From Halorubrum saccharovorum DSM 1137 (lineage in GTDB: Archaea; Halobacteriota; Halobacteria; Halobacteriales; Haloferacaceae), in contig NZ_AOJE01000021.1 of NCBI RefSeq assembly GCF_000337915.1, positions 66,980-130,979 of the forward strand: a stretch of 64,000 nucleotides of DNA, read 5' to 3'. Position numbers and translations under genes: made by a program. Numbering within the stretch: position 1 is the first letter of the stretch; each line of letters begins with the position of its first letter. This document shows, piece after piece, positions 44,574 to 55,119 of this stretch. Under the pieces are notes generated by a model. It ran no database searches. It saw only the letters and a program-made list of their open reading frames with translations, and was not told where the DNA came from.

Positions 44574-46001
44574 ATGTCAGGCAGGATGCTACCAACGCCG
44601 CTCCAAGCAACTGTTCAGTTCTCGCACAGTCCACTACTAACATTTATAATTGGGTTGATAATTGTCATCGCGATGCTCGTGTGGTTGGACCTCCCGGCGT
44701 TCCTCGGGCTGATCATCTCGGCGTTCTTAGTCGGGGTCGTGAACACGCTCTTCGTCCCAGACTTCACCGCCACGGACGCCGGGAGTCAGGTAGCGACGGC
44801 GTTCGGAAACGGAATGGCAGGGATCGGGATACCGATCCTCATGGCGGCGGTCATCGGGAAAGGGATGTTAGAGAGCGGCGCGGCACAACGGATCGTCCGC
44901 GGGTTCCAAGGCGTACTCGGCGAGAGCAACTCTGATATCGCGCTGCTCGGGAGCAGTTCGGTGCTGGCGGTCCCCGTCTTCTTCGACAGCGTATTCTACC
45001 TCATGGCGCCGCTCGCCCGGTCGATGCGCGCCCGCGTCGGCCGCGACTACACGCTGTTCATCGTCGTCGTCGGCGCGGGCGCCGCGACGACGCACGTGTT
45101 CGTCCCGCCCACGCCCGGCCCGCTCGCGGTCGCCGACCAGATCGGGAGCAACCTGTTCACGACGATCGTCATCGGGCTGGTGACCGCGATTCCGGTGGCG
45201 ATCGCCTCCGGGCTCATCTACGGGCGCTGGATCAACAACCGGCTCGACATTCCGCTCCGGGACACGATGGCGACCTCGACCGAGGAGCTGCAGGAGGTCG
45301 CGGACCGGCCGACCAGCGAACTCCCGGGAGTGCTCGAGTCGCTGGCGCCGATCCTGCTGGCGGTCCTGCTGATCGCGTCGTCGACGTTCGCCAACACGTT
45401 CCAGGATCTGTTCCCGGTACTGGCCTCGGTGCAGCCGATCACCGACTTCATCGGGAACAAGAACGTCGCGCTGACGATCGCCGCGCTCGCGGCCGCCTAC
45501 ACGTTCTACCGCTACGACTCCATGAGCCAGAGCGAGTGGAGCGACGAGCTCACCGAGGCCCTGAAAAGCGGCGGGAACATCGCCGCGATCACGGCGGCCG
45601 GCGGGGCGTTCGGCGCGCTGCTCGCGGCCTCCGGAATCGGTGACTACCTGGCCAACGCGCTTCAGGAAGTGGGGATCGGCCTGCTCGTCACGGCCTGGCT
45701 CATCGCCGCGATCGTCCGCGTCGCGCAGGGGTCCGCCACGGCCGCGATGTTGACCGCCGCGGGGATCATGGCGCCGCTCACCGGGCAGCTGACCGTCAAC
45801 CCGGCCTACCTCGTGATGGTCATCGGCGCGGGCGGGAACATCTTCTCGTGGTTCAACGACTCCGGCTTCTGGCTCGTCAGCGAGATCGGTGGACTGACCA
45901 AGCGGGAGACGCTGCAGACCTGGACCGCGCTCACAACGATCATCTCGGTGACCGGCCTCATCACCGTGCTGATCGTCTCCACGATCTTCCCGCTCGTCTG
46001 A
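44574..46001 (+). CDS. GntP-family permease (gluconate or sugar acid)
   Basis: 475 residues, about 12-14 hydrophobic segments, with the GntP motifs IGIPILMAAVIGKGMLESGAA, SVLAVPVFFDSVFYLMAPLAR and VFVPPTPGPLAVADQIG, and near the end VMVIGAGGNIFSWFNDSGFW. Transport is proton-coupled in relatives. The substrate cannot be settled: gluconate, 2-keto-3-deoxygluconate and glycerate are possible. The first ATG is 44574 and the next in-frame one 44586; AATTATTTATC lies just before, suggesting a nearly leaderless transcript and perhaps favouring the second ATG. Confidence 0.88.
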   Translation: MSGRMLPTPLQATVQFSHSPLLTFIIGLIIVIAMLVWLDLPAFLGLIISAFLVGVVNTLFVPDFTATDAGSQVATAFGNGMAGIGIPILMAAVIGKGMLESGAAQRIVRGFQGVLGESNSDIALLGSSSVLAVPVFFDSVFYLMAPLARSMRARVGRDYTLFIVVVGAGAATTHVFVPPTPGPLAVADQIGSNLFTTIVIGLVTAIPVAIASGLIYGRWINNRLDIPLRDTMATSTEELQEVADRPTSELPGVLESLAPILLAVLLIASSTFANTFQDLFPVLASVQPITDFIGNKNVALTIAALAAAYTFYRYDSMSQSEWSDELTEALKSGGNIAAITAAGGAFGALLAASGIGDYLANALQEVGIGLLVTAWLIAAIVRVAQGSATAAMLTAAGIMAPLTGQLTVNPAYLVMVIGAGGNIFSWFNDSGFWLVSEIGGLTKRETLQTWTALTTIISVTGLITVLIVSTIFPLV

Positions 46002-46026
46002 GGCCAGCGGCTCGGTTCCTTTTTCG

Positions 46027-46088
46027 AACGCCGACGACAGCGGAGGGAACGACGCCGACAGTGGAGAGAACGACACCGACAGCGGGAG
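46027..46088. repeat. Three 21-bp tandem repeats downstream of gntP
   Basis: Degenerate units AACGCCGACGACAGCGGAGGG, starting at 46027, 46048 and 46069, fill the space between the convergent gntP and ligA genes. No frame through them looks coding. Confidence 0.6.
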
Positions 46089-46096
46089 CCTCGGCG

Positions 46097-48370
<2,274 letters not shown>

Positions 48371-49546
48371 CTACGCGACCTGATCGCCCGCGGCGAACAC
48401 CGCGTCCGGCTCCCGCCACGCCGTCACGTCCTCGGTGGGGTCGGCGTCGAGGACGACGAGGTCGGCGCGGTACCCCCCTTCGATCCGCCCCACGTCGTCG
48501 AGCCCGAGCAGGTCGGCGGCGTTGACGGTGGCCGCCTCCAGCGCGCCCTCGGGCGAGAGTCCGTAGTCGACCATGTACTCCAGCTCCCGCGGGATGTCCC
48601 CGAAGAAGTTGAAGGGGGTGCCGGCGTCCGTGCCCATCGCGATCGGCACGTCGGCGTCCAGCGCGCGGTCCCACGCGTCGTCGAAGCGGTCGGCGGCGTC
48701 TTCGGCCTTCGCGACGGCGTCCTCGGGGATCCCCGCCTCGACGCCGTTATCGGCGATCCCGCGGAGCGCGCTTGCGGTCGGCACCCAGTACGTGCCGCGC
48801 TCGGCCATCATCTCGGCGGCCTCGCGGTCCATGAAGGTGCCGTGCTCGATGCTCGTGATCCCGGCCTCGACCGCGTTCTTGATCCCCCGCTCGCCGTGGG
48901 CGTGGGCCGCGGTGGGGGTGTCGGTCGGCGCGGCGGCGTCGGTGAACGCCGCGAGCTCGTCGGGCGTCAGCTCCGGGGCACCCGTCACCGCGCCCTCGGT
49001 GAGGACGCCGCCGGTCGCCATACACTTGAGCACGTCCGCGCCGGCCTTCAGCTGCTCGCGGGCCGCCTTCCGGACCTCTGCCGGGCCGTCGGCCTCGCGG
49101 CCGAACCAGTTGCCGTGGCCGCCGGTCATGATCACGTTGCGGCCGCACGCGAGGACGCGCGGGCCGTCGATCTCGCCGGCGGCGACCGCCTCGCCCGCGT
49201 CGAGCGCGAGCGTCCCGCGGCTCCCCAGGTCGCGGACCGTCGTGACCCCCGCTTCGAGGGCGTCTCGGAGGTTGCCGGCCGCCCGGTAGCTCGCGGTGTA
49301 GTCGCTGTCGGAGACCGCGGTGGCCACGTCTGGCCGCCCGTCCATCATGACGTGGACGTGCGCGTCGATCAGCCCCGGCGCGACCACCGAACCGCTCGCG
49401 TCGGTCTCGGAATCGACCGCGTCCTCGCCGCCGATCTCGGCGACCGCGTCCGGCCCGACCGCGATGATTTCGCCGTCCGCGACCGCCACGTCGGCCTCGC
49501 GGGTCCCGTCGACGTCGACCACTCGCCCGCCTCGAATCACGTGCAT
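48371..49546 (-). CDS. Amidohydrolase (imidazolonepropionase/prolidase-like)
   Basis: Metal-dependent hydrolase of 391 residues. Metal and catalytic residues are all visible: HVHV after APGLIDA, the carboxylatable Lys in DVLKCMATGG, His in AAHAHGERG, His in SIEHGTFM and Asp in MGTDAGTPFNF. The motif set resembles Xaa-Pro dipeptidase/prolidase-like amidohydrolases. The true substrate is unknown. It is divergent from the YegP-repeat protein. Confidence 0.88.
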   Translation of the reverse strand: MHVIRGGRVVDVDGTREADVAVADGEIIAVGPDAVAEIGGEDAVDSETDASGSVVAPGLIDAHVHVMMDGRPDVATAVSDSDYTASYRAAGNLRDALEAGVTTVRDLGSRGTLALDAGEAVAAGEIDGPRVLACGRNVIMTGGHGNWFGREADGPAEVRKAAREQLKAGADVLKCMATGGVLTEGAVTGAPELTPDELAAFTDAAAPTDTPTAAHAHGERGIKNAVEAGITSIEHGTFMDREAAEMMAERGTYWVPTASALRGIADNGVEAGIPEDAVAKAEDAADRFDDAWDRALDADVPIAMGTDAGTPFNFFGDIPRELEYMVDYGLSPEGALEAATVNAADLLGLDDVGRIEGGYRADLVVLDADPTEDVTAWREPDAVFAAGDQVA

Positions 49547-49691
49547 GTTCTCACGAGGGGGCGTTCGGCTCGTAAACGATCGGGTCGCGGTAGTCCGTCG
49601 GAGATCGGCTTTCGAGCCGCGGTGGTTCGCTAGACGTTAGTTCGTGTCACACACCCACACCTATAACCGGCCGGCCGGCGACTTCCGGGTC

Positions 49692-51428
49692 ATGGCAAGT
49701 GACAAGCAATCGGGCTCGCCCGGCGGGCTGTACGCTCGACGCATCGGGGCCCCGACGACCGACGACGAAGTGAACGGGTTCTGGCTGTTCGGGTTCGGCG
49801 TGCTGCTCGGGCTATCCGGGGTCGTCCTCTTCCTCCTCACCGAACAGGCGACGACCACCCGCGGGATCGGGTACGCGCTCGCGGCGCTGGCGCCGCCGTT
49901 CATCATGCTCGGCGCGGTGATCCGCTTCCCGCTCCGTCGAGCGGGGACGTCTCTCGGGTATCTCGGGACGGCGGTCAGCGTCCTCGGCGTGGTCTGGTTC
50001 GTGAACATCTTCCCGGACGGCTGGTCCACCGCCACCGGCGAGCCGGCCGTGATCGCCGCGTACGGGCTCGGGCTCGGGCTCATCGGGCTCGCGGGGACGG
50101 TCGTCCCGCTGCTGTCCGATCCGGTGTACGAAGACTACGAACGGATGCAGACCGAAACGGCGGCCGCGACGGCCGCGCGCGACGAGACGAGCGCGGAACT
50201 GGCGGCGACCCGCGAGGAGCTGGACGAGACGAGCGCGGAGCTGGCGGCGGCCCGCGAGGAGCTGGCGGCGGCCCGATCGGACCGAGAGGCGACCGAATCG
50301 GACCTCGCGGCGAGGAGCGAGGAGCTGGCGGAGACCGAATCGGCGCTCGAAGCGGCCCGCGCTGAGACCGCGGCGCTGCGCGAGAGCAAGGCCCGGTTCG
50401 AGCTGTTCGAGGACGCGGGCGGGAAGCCGCGCTGGCGGCTCCGCCACCGCAACGGCAACGTCATCGCGACCGCCGGGCAGGGGTACAGCAGCCGCGGCAA
50501 GGCCCAGAAGGGGCTCCACAGCGTCAGGCGGAACGCGCTCGGCGCGGGGATCCTCCGGATCGAGACCCCGGTCGCGGAGGCCGAGGCGATCGCCGACGAC
50601 GACGGGCCCGAGCCCGCGGACGCCGCGGACCCGGACGTGGCCGTCCCGAGCGAGGACGAGGATATCGCGAGCAAGGCGACCTTCGAACTGTTCGAGGACG
50701 CCGGCGCCGAGTGGCGCTGGCGGCTCCGCCACGACAACGGGAACGTCATCTCGGACTCCGGCGAGGGGTACGCCTCCAAGTCGAACGCGAAGCGCGCGCT
50801 CGGCCGAGTCCGCGAACACGTCGCCGCCGCGGACTACCTCCGGGTCGACCCGGCCGCCTTCGAGATGTTCCGCGACGCGGGCGGCGAGTGGCGCTGGCGG
50901 CTCATCCACGAGAACGGCAACGTGCTCGCCGACTCCGGAGAGGGGTACTCCTCCCGGTCGAAGGCCCGGCAGGGGCTCGACAGCGTGCGGTCGAACGCCG
51001 CCGACGCGGCCCTCGAAGCGGTCGGTGAAGAGGGCGGCGAAGGGGGCGAGGGCGGGGGCTCGAAGGCGACCTTCGAGCTGTTCGAGGACGCCGCCGGGGA
51101 GCACCGCTGGCGGCTCCGCCACCGCAACGGCAACATCGTCGCCGACTCCGGAGAGGGGTACGCCTCCGAGTCGGGCGCGCGGGACGCGATCGAGCGCGTC
51201 CGCGAGTACGGGCCCGACGCCGACGTGTTGGAGGTCGGCAACGCCGCCTTCGAGATCTACGAGGACGCGGGCGGCAAGTGGCGCTGGCGGCTCCGCCACC
51301 GCAACGGCAACATCGTCGCCGACTCCGGGCAGGGATACGCCTCCCGGTCGAACGCGGTCGAAGGGATCACGACGGTGAAGCGGAACGCCCCCGGCGCGGA
51401 GGCGGAGACGGGCGACGCGGGCGAGTAA
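49692..51428 (+). CDS. Membrane protein with coiled coil and five DUF1508 (YegP) repeats
   Basis: ~578 residues in three parts. Residues ~1-150 hold four hydrophobic segments. Residues ~160-230 are an Ala/Glu/Arg coiled coil made of EELAAAREELAAARS-type heptads. Five DUF1508 modules begin near residues 234, 329, 389, 459 and 519; each reads FELFEDAGG, RWRLRHRNGN, then SGEGYASRS. Linkers between modules 1-2 and 3-4 are acidic. YegP modules usually occur once or twice in small soluble proteins. ATG 49692 (MASDKQSGSPGG) is chosen over the upstream ATG. The function of DUF1508 is not firmly known. Confidence 0.85.
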   Translation: MASDKQSGSPGGLYARRIGAPTTDDEVNGFWLFGFGVLLGLSGVVLFLLTEQATTTRGIGYALAALAPPFIMLGAVIRFPLRRAGTSLGYLGTAVSVLGVVWFVNIFPDGWSTATGEPAVIAAYGLGLGLIGLAGTVVPLLSDPVYEDYERMQTETAAATAARDETSAELAATREELDETSAELAAAREELAAARSDREATESDLAARSEELAETESALEAARAETAALRESKARFELFEDAGGKPRWRLRHRNGNVIATAGQGYSSRGKAQKGLHSVRRNALGAGILRIETPVAEAEAIADDDGPEPADAADPDVAVPSEDEDIASKATFELFEDAGAEWRWRLRHDNGNVISDSGEGYASKSNAKRALGRVREHVAAADYLRVDPAAFEMFRDAGGEWRWRLIHENGNVLADSGEGYSSRSKARQGLDSVRSNAADAALEAVGEEGGEGGEGGGSKATFELFEDAAGEHRWRLRHRNGNIVADSGEGYASESGARDAIERVREYGPDADVLEVGNAAFEIYEDAGGKWRWRLRHRNGNIVADSGQGYASRSNAVEGITTVKRNAPGAEAETGDAGE

Positions 51429-51472
51429 GTCGACGCCGGTCGGGCGCTTTCCCGTCCTTTTCGAATAGCCGA

Positions 51473-51760
51473 TCAGGCCGCCGCCAAGAGCTTCAGCCGC
51501 AGCTCCCGCTCGTCGACCTCGTACTTGAACGCCGGGTGGCCGTCGACGAGCACGTAGGGGACGCGCTCGCCGTACTCCTCGGCCAGTTCGGGGTCCTCGT
51601 CGACATCGACCATGTCGAGGTCGATCGCCACGTCGAGGCCGTCGGCGACCTCCTCGATGGTCTCGCGGGCGACCTCGCACAGCGAACAGTTCTCGCGGGT
51701 GTACACCGTGACGGGGACGGTCTCCGCGGCGTCCGTTTCCGAGGCGTCCGTCTCGCTCAT
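51473..51760 (-). CDS. Glutaredoxin/thioredoxin-fold redox protein
   Basis: 95 residues. After an acidic N-terminus comes a thioredoxin fold with VTVYTRENCSLC, whose CxxC (CSLC) is the active site, a YGERVPYVLVDG cis-Pro loop, and a final helix. It belongs to the glutaredoxin-like DUF836 group. It is divergent in reading from the YegP gene (both end at the same gap) and follows repeat copy C. Confidence 0.88.
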   Translation of the reverse strand: MSETDASETDAAETVPVTVYTRENCSLCEVARETIEEVADGLDVAIDLDMVDVDEDPELAEEYGERVPYVLVDGHPAFKYEVDERELRLKLLAAA

Positions 51761-51837
51761 ACCCGGCGGTTGGGTCGGCGAGGCCGAGTCGCTTTCGATC
51801 GGTCGGATGCTGAGGGATCGGGGGCGCGGTGACCGCC

Positions 51838-51965
51838 TCCGAAGCCCCGTCCCGCACAGCGCCTCACGCCTCCCCAGCCTCGTCGAACCGGCGCGCCGCG
51901 CCGGTTCGACTCCCTCGCGCGCGCTGTTCGCGCCCGGGGGGCGCTCACAGGCGCGCGCCGCCGCA
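51838..51965 (+). repeat. Dispersed structured repeat, copy C (truncated)
   Basis: Right-hand portion of the element. CCTCCGAAGCCCC is followed directly by CCGCACAGCGCCTCACG; the middle (including the 24-bp block) is deleted. CCTCCCCAGCCTCGTC is at 51869-51884. Hairpin 1 is at 51882-51910 with arms GTCGAACCGGCGCG and CGCGCCGGTTCGAC. GACTCCCTCGC follows (51908-51918). Hairpin 2 is at 51930-51944 (GCGCCC/GGGCGC), and the conserved end CACAGGCGCGCGCCGCCGC closes it. Same orientation as copy A. Confidence 0.78.
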
Positions 51966-52084
51966 CATCGTATAGAGGTTCTGTACGGTACTCACCGCCG
52001 GCACGGAGTTCGAGAGCGTCAGAAAAATCGGGGATTGAGTTCGCGTCGCCGTCGACGGCGACCGGAGCGGATCGAGTCGGTCGC

Positions 52085-52999
52085 TTACGCGATCTTGTCG
52101 TACTGCTCGGAGAGCTTGTCGGCGGCCTCGTCGAGCAGCTCCGACTCGTACTCGTCGAGGTCCCACTCGACGACCTCCTCGACGCCGTTCGATCCGAGCT
52201 TCGCCGGCACGCCGAGCGCGGTGTCCTCGTAGCCGAACTCGCCGTCGAGCACGACGGAGCAGGGGAGCACCTCGCCGGTGTCGTTCAGGATGGCCTCGAC
52301 CGTGTGCGCGACGCCGGTGGCGGGCCCCCACTGCGTGGCGCCCTTGCGGCTGATCACGTCCATCGCCGACTCCTGGAGGTCCTCCAGGATCTCCTCCTTC
52401 TCGCCGGCGTCGAAGCTCGGGTCGCGACCGTTCACGCGCACCTTCGAGAAGACGGGGGCCTGCGCGTCGCCGTGCTCGCCGAGGATCGTCGCCTCGACGT
52501 TCTTGACGGGGGCGTCGAAGCGCTCGGAGAGGACGTACCGGAAGCGCGCGGAGTCGAGCCGCCCGCCGAAGCCGACCACCTTGTGGCGGTCGCGGTCGCC
52601 GGCCTCGTACAGGTGACGGTTGAGCAGGTCCACCGGGTTCGAGGTGGTGACGGTGACGAAGTCGTCGTTGTGCTCGGCGATAGAGGAACCGATGTCCTCC
52701 ATGATCGGCGCGTTGTCGCCCGCGAGATCGATCCGGGTCTGTCCCTCCTTGCGCGGGATGCCGGCCGTGATGACGACCACGTCCGAGCCGGCGGTGTCCT
52801 CGTACTCTCCCTGCCGGACGGTCGTGTTCGAGTCGTAGGCGACGCCGTGGTTCGCGTCGGCGGCCTGTCCGATGGTCGTCTCGCGCTGGTCCGGGATGTC
52901 GACGAAGACGAGCTCGTCGACCACGTCCCGCAGCGCGAGGTTGTACCCGGCCGCGGCACCGACAGTCCCCGCCGCACCGATGACGCTCACTTTTGTCAT
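52085..52999 (-). CDS. mdh: Malate dehydrogenase (lactate dehydrogenase-like)
   Basis: Oxidises malate to oxaloacetate with NAD. 304 residues. The Rossmann motif is [13 protein letters not shown] (8-20). The substrate Arg region is [20 protein letters not shown] and the catalytic His in [11 protein letters not shown] match haloarchaeal tetrameric malate dehydrogenases. Surface residues are markedly acidic. ATG 52999. It is 85 bp downstream of its probable promoter. Confidence 0.93.
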   Translation of the reverse strand: MTKVSVIGAAGTVGAAAGYNLALRDVVDELVFVDIPDQRETTIGQAADANHGVAYDSNTTVRQGEYEDTAGSDVVVITAGIPRKEGQTRIDLAGDNAPIMEDIGSSIAEHNDDFVTVTTSNPVDLLNRHLYEAGDRDRHKVVGFGGRLDSARFRYVLSERFDAPVKNVEATILGEHGDAQAPVFSKVRVNGRDPSFDAGEKEEILEDLQESAMDVISRKGATQWGPATGVAHTVEAILNDTGEVLPCSVVLDGEFGYEDTALGVPAKLGSNGVEEVVEWDLDEYESELLDEAADKLSEQYDKIA

Positions 53000-53129
53000 A
53001 CCGTGTGAAGTCGCGGTCGGGCGGCGAGTAAACGTTTCGGAACCTCACAAGCGTCCGTGCGATTTCCGGCGTCGATCCCGCCGGGCCGTCGCGAAAACCC
53101 TAACTCGGGGCGCGACCCACCTCCATTCA

Positions 53130-53723
53130 GTGCCGACGTTCCGCTACCCGTGTCCCGGCTGTCGGACGACCAACAGCCTCCACGACGCCGACTGCGACTT
53201 CGAGGGCGTGAGCTGGCCGACCATCGAGAAGGCGTACACGGACCTCCTCACCGTCCTCACCGCCGAACCCGACGGGATGGCCGAGTCCACGCTCCGCGAG
53301 GCGGTTCACGGGGAGTGGAGCGGCCTCCACAAGGCCGCGCTCGGCGCCCTGGAACGCGAACAGCGCGTCGTCGAGGACGGCGACCGGCTCCGGCTGCTCA
53401 CGGCGGCGGAGTTCAAGGAGCGCGTCTCCGAACCCACCCGCGACCCCATGCGGACCGTCTACGAGCACGGATCCGTCCCCGGCTGCCACGACAACGCCGT
53501 CTTCGCGATGGTGGCGTGGTACGAGATGGTCGGGCTCTCGTGGCCCGAGACGCGCGAGAACGTGATCGAGTGGCTCCGCGAGTCCGGCGCGTGGGACCGC
53601 GGCGGCTTCGAGGAGTCGACGCCAGAGGAACTCGTCGACGCCAAGCGCCACGTGTACGACGAGGGCTACGGCTGGAAGGAGAAGGGACAGGCCGCGAAGC
53701 GCGTCATCGAGCGGCATTTGTGA
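53130..53723 (+). CDS. Haloarchaeal conserved protein with an N-terminal Cys cluster
   Basis: 197 residues. Residues ~1-20 have a CPGC...C pattern (FRYPCPGCRTTNSLHDADC) suited to a small zinc site. The middle resembles a winged helix (ESTLREAVHGEWSGLHKAALGALEREQRVV). The C-terminal half contains VPGCHDNAVFAMVAWYEMVG and repeated Trp/Arg/Glu helices. I do not recognise a named family; similar proteins are conserved in haloarchaea. It could be a nucleic-acid-binding factor. The start is GTG 53130. It overlaps the MFS gene by 4 bp. Confidence 0.75.
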   Translation: MPTFRYPCPGCRTTNSLHDADCDFEGVSWPTIEKAYTDLLTVLTAEPDGMAESTLREAVHGEWSGLHKAALGALEREQRVVEDGDRLRLLTAAEFKERVSEPTRDPMRTVYEHGSVPGCHDNAVFAMVAWYEMVGLSWPETRENVIEWLRESGAWDRGGFEESTPEELVDAKRHVYDEGYGWKEKGQAAKRVIERHL

Positions 53724-55057
53724 CACATCCGGAGGCGGGGGCCGCGTCGATCGAGGGCGTCAGCGACCCGCGGCGCGCGCTCGCCGTGGTGATCGGCGTC
53801 GTCTTCATCGATCTCGTCGGCTTCGGGATCGTGATCCCCATCCTCCCCTTCTACGTGCGGTCGTTCGGTGTCAGCGACGCCTTCATCGGCCTGCTCGCGG
53901 CGTCGTACTCGCTCGCGCAGTTCCTCGCCGCGCCCACGCTCGGCCGGCTCTCCGACCGGATCGGGCGCCGGCCGGTCCTGCTCGCGTCGCTCGCGGCCGC
54001 CGGGGTCGCGTGGACGACGTTCGGCTACGCCGGCGAGGCGGGGGCGCGCTTCGGGCCCGTCGCCGCGCTCGCGACGCTGTTCGCCTCCCGGACGCTCGCC
54101 GGGGCGATGGGCGGCAACATCGCCGCCGCGCAGGCGTACGTCGCCGACATCACGCCGCGGGACCGGCGGGCGGGCGCGCTGGGGCTCATCGGGGCCGCGT
54201 TCGGTCTCGGCTTCGCCTTCGGCCCGGCGATCGGCGGACTGCTCGCCGCCGACCCCGTGGTCGCTCGCGCCGACGCCCTGTTTCCGGCGTTCGTCCCGGC
54301 GACGGCGTACTCGCTGCCGAGCTTCGCGGCGGCGGGGATGAGCTTCCTCGCGGTCGCCGTCGGGTTCCTCTTCCTGGAGGAGCCGACCCGGACGCGGGCG
54401 ACCGCAGAAGACGGCAGCCGGCGCACCACCGCCATCGGCCAGTTCCGCGACGCGCTCGCCTCGGCGGCGCTCCGACCCCTGACGGTCGCGTACTTCGTCG
54501 TCGCCGTCGCGTTCGCGGGCGTGCAGGTGATGTTCATCCCGTACGTCGCCGACGCGTTCGGCTACGACGCGACGGCCGCGGCGTTCCTGCTCACCTACGT
54601 CGGCGTCCTCGGCGCGGTGAACCAGGGCGTCCTCGTCGGGCGGCTCTCGCGGGTCGTCTCCTCGCGGACGCTCGTCGCGGCCGGGTCGGTCGTCCTCGGG
54701 ATCGCTCTCGTCGCGATCCCCGCGACCGGGCTCGTCGACCGGGTGGCCGACGGCGTCGACCTCGGCGGCCCGGCGTGGCTCACGCTCCCCCTCGTCGCAC
54801 TGCTCGCCGCGCTCGCGGCGCTCTCGCTCGGGAACGCCCTCGTGAACGTCTCGCTGGCGACGCTCGTCTCCTCGTCGGCCGGAGATTCGGAACAGGGGGC
54901 GGCGTTCGGGGTGACGCAGGGCGCGTCGAGCCTCGGGCGGACCGTCGGCCCGCCGCTGATGGCCGTCCTCTACACCGTCGCCGTCGCGTCGCCGTTCCTG
55001 ATCGGCGCGGTCCTGCTCGTTCCCGTGGCCGTCGCGTTCGGGCGCCGAACCGAGTGA
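53720..55057 (+). CDS. Major facilitator superfamily transporter
   Basis: 445 residues with 12 hydrophobic segments. It has the MFS loop motif GRLSDRIGRRPVLL after helix two and the drug-H+ antiporter style DLVGFGIVIPILPFYV in helix one (TetA-like). The GTG start at 53720 overlaps the preceding stop as GTGA, so translation is coupled to the Cys-cluster protein. The substrate is unknown; an efflux role is plausible. Confidence 0.88.
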   Translation: MTHPEAGAASIEGVSDPRRALAVVIGVVFIDLVGFGIVIPILPFYVRSFGVSDAFIGLLAASYSLAQFLAAPTLGRLSDRIGRRPVLLASLAAAGVAWTTFGYAGEAGARFGPVAALATLFASRTLAGAMGGNIAAAQAYVADITPRDRRAGALGLIGAAFGLGFAFGPAIGGLLAADPVVARADALFPAFVPATAYSLPSFAAAGMSFLAVAVGFLFLEEPTRTRATAEDGSRRTTAIGQFRDALASAALRPLTVAYFVVAVAFAGVQVMFIPYVADAFGYDATAAAFLLTYVGVLGAVNQGVLVGRLSRVVSSRTLVAAGSVVLGIALVAIPATGLVDRVADGVDLGGPAWLTLPLVALLAALAALSLGNALVNVSLATLVSSSAGDSEQGAAFGVTQGASSLGRTVGPPLMAVLYTVAVASPFLIGAVLLVPVAVAFGRRTE

Positions 55058-55119
55058 CGAGGAGGCGAACCGCCGCCGCACGACACCTTTAGGATCCGGG
55101 TCCCCCACGTCACTGACAC

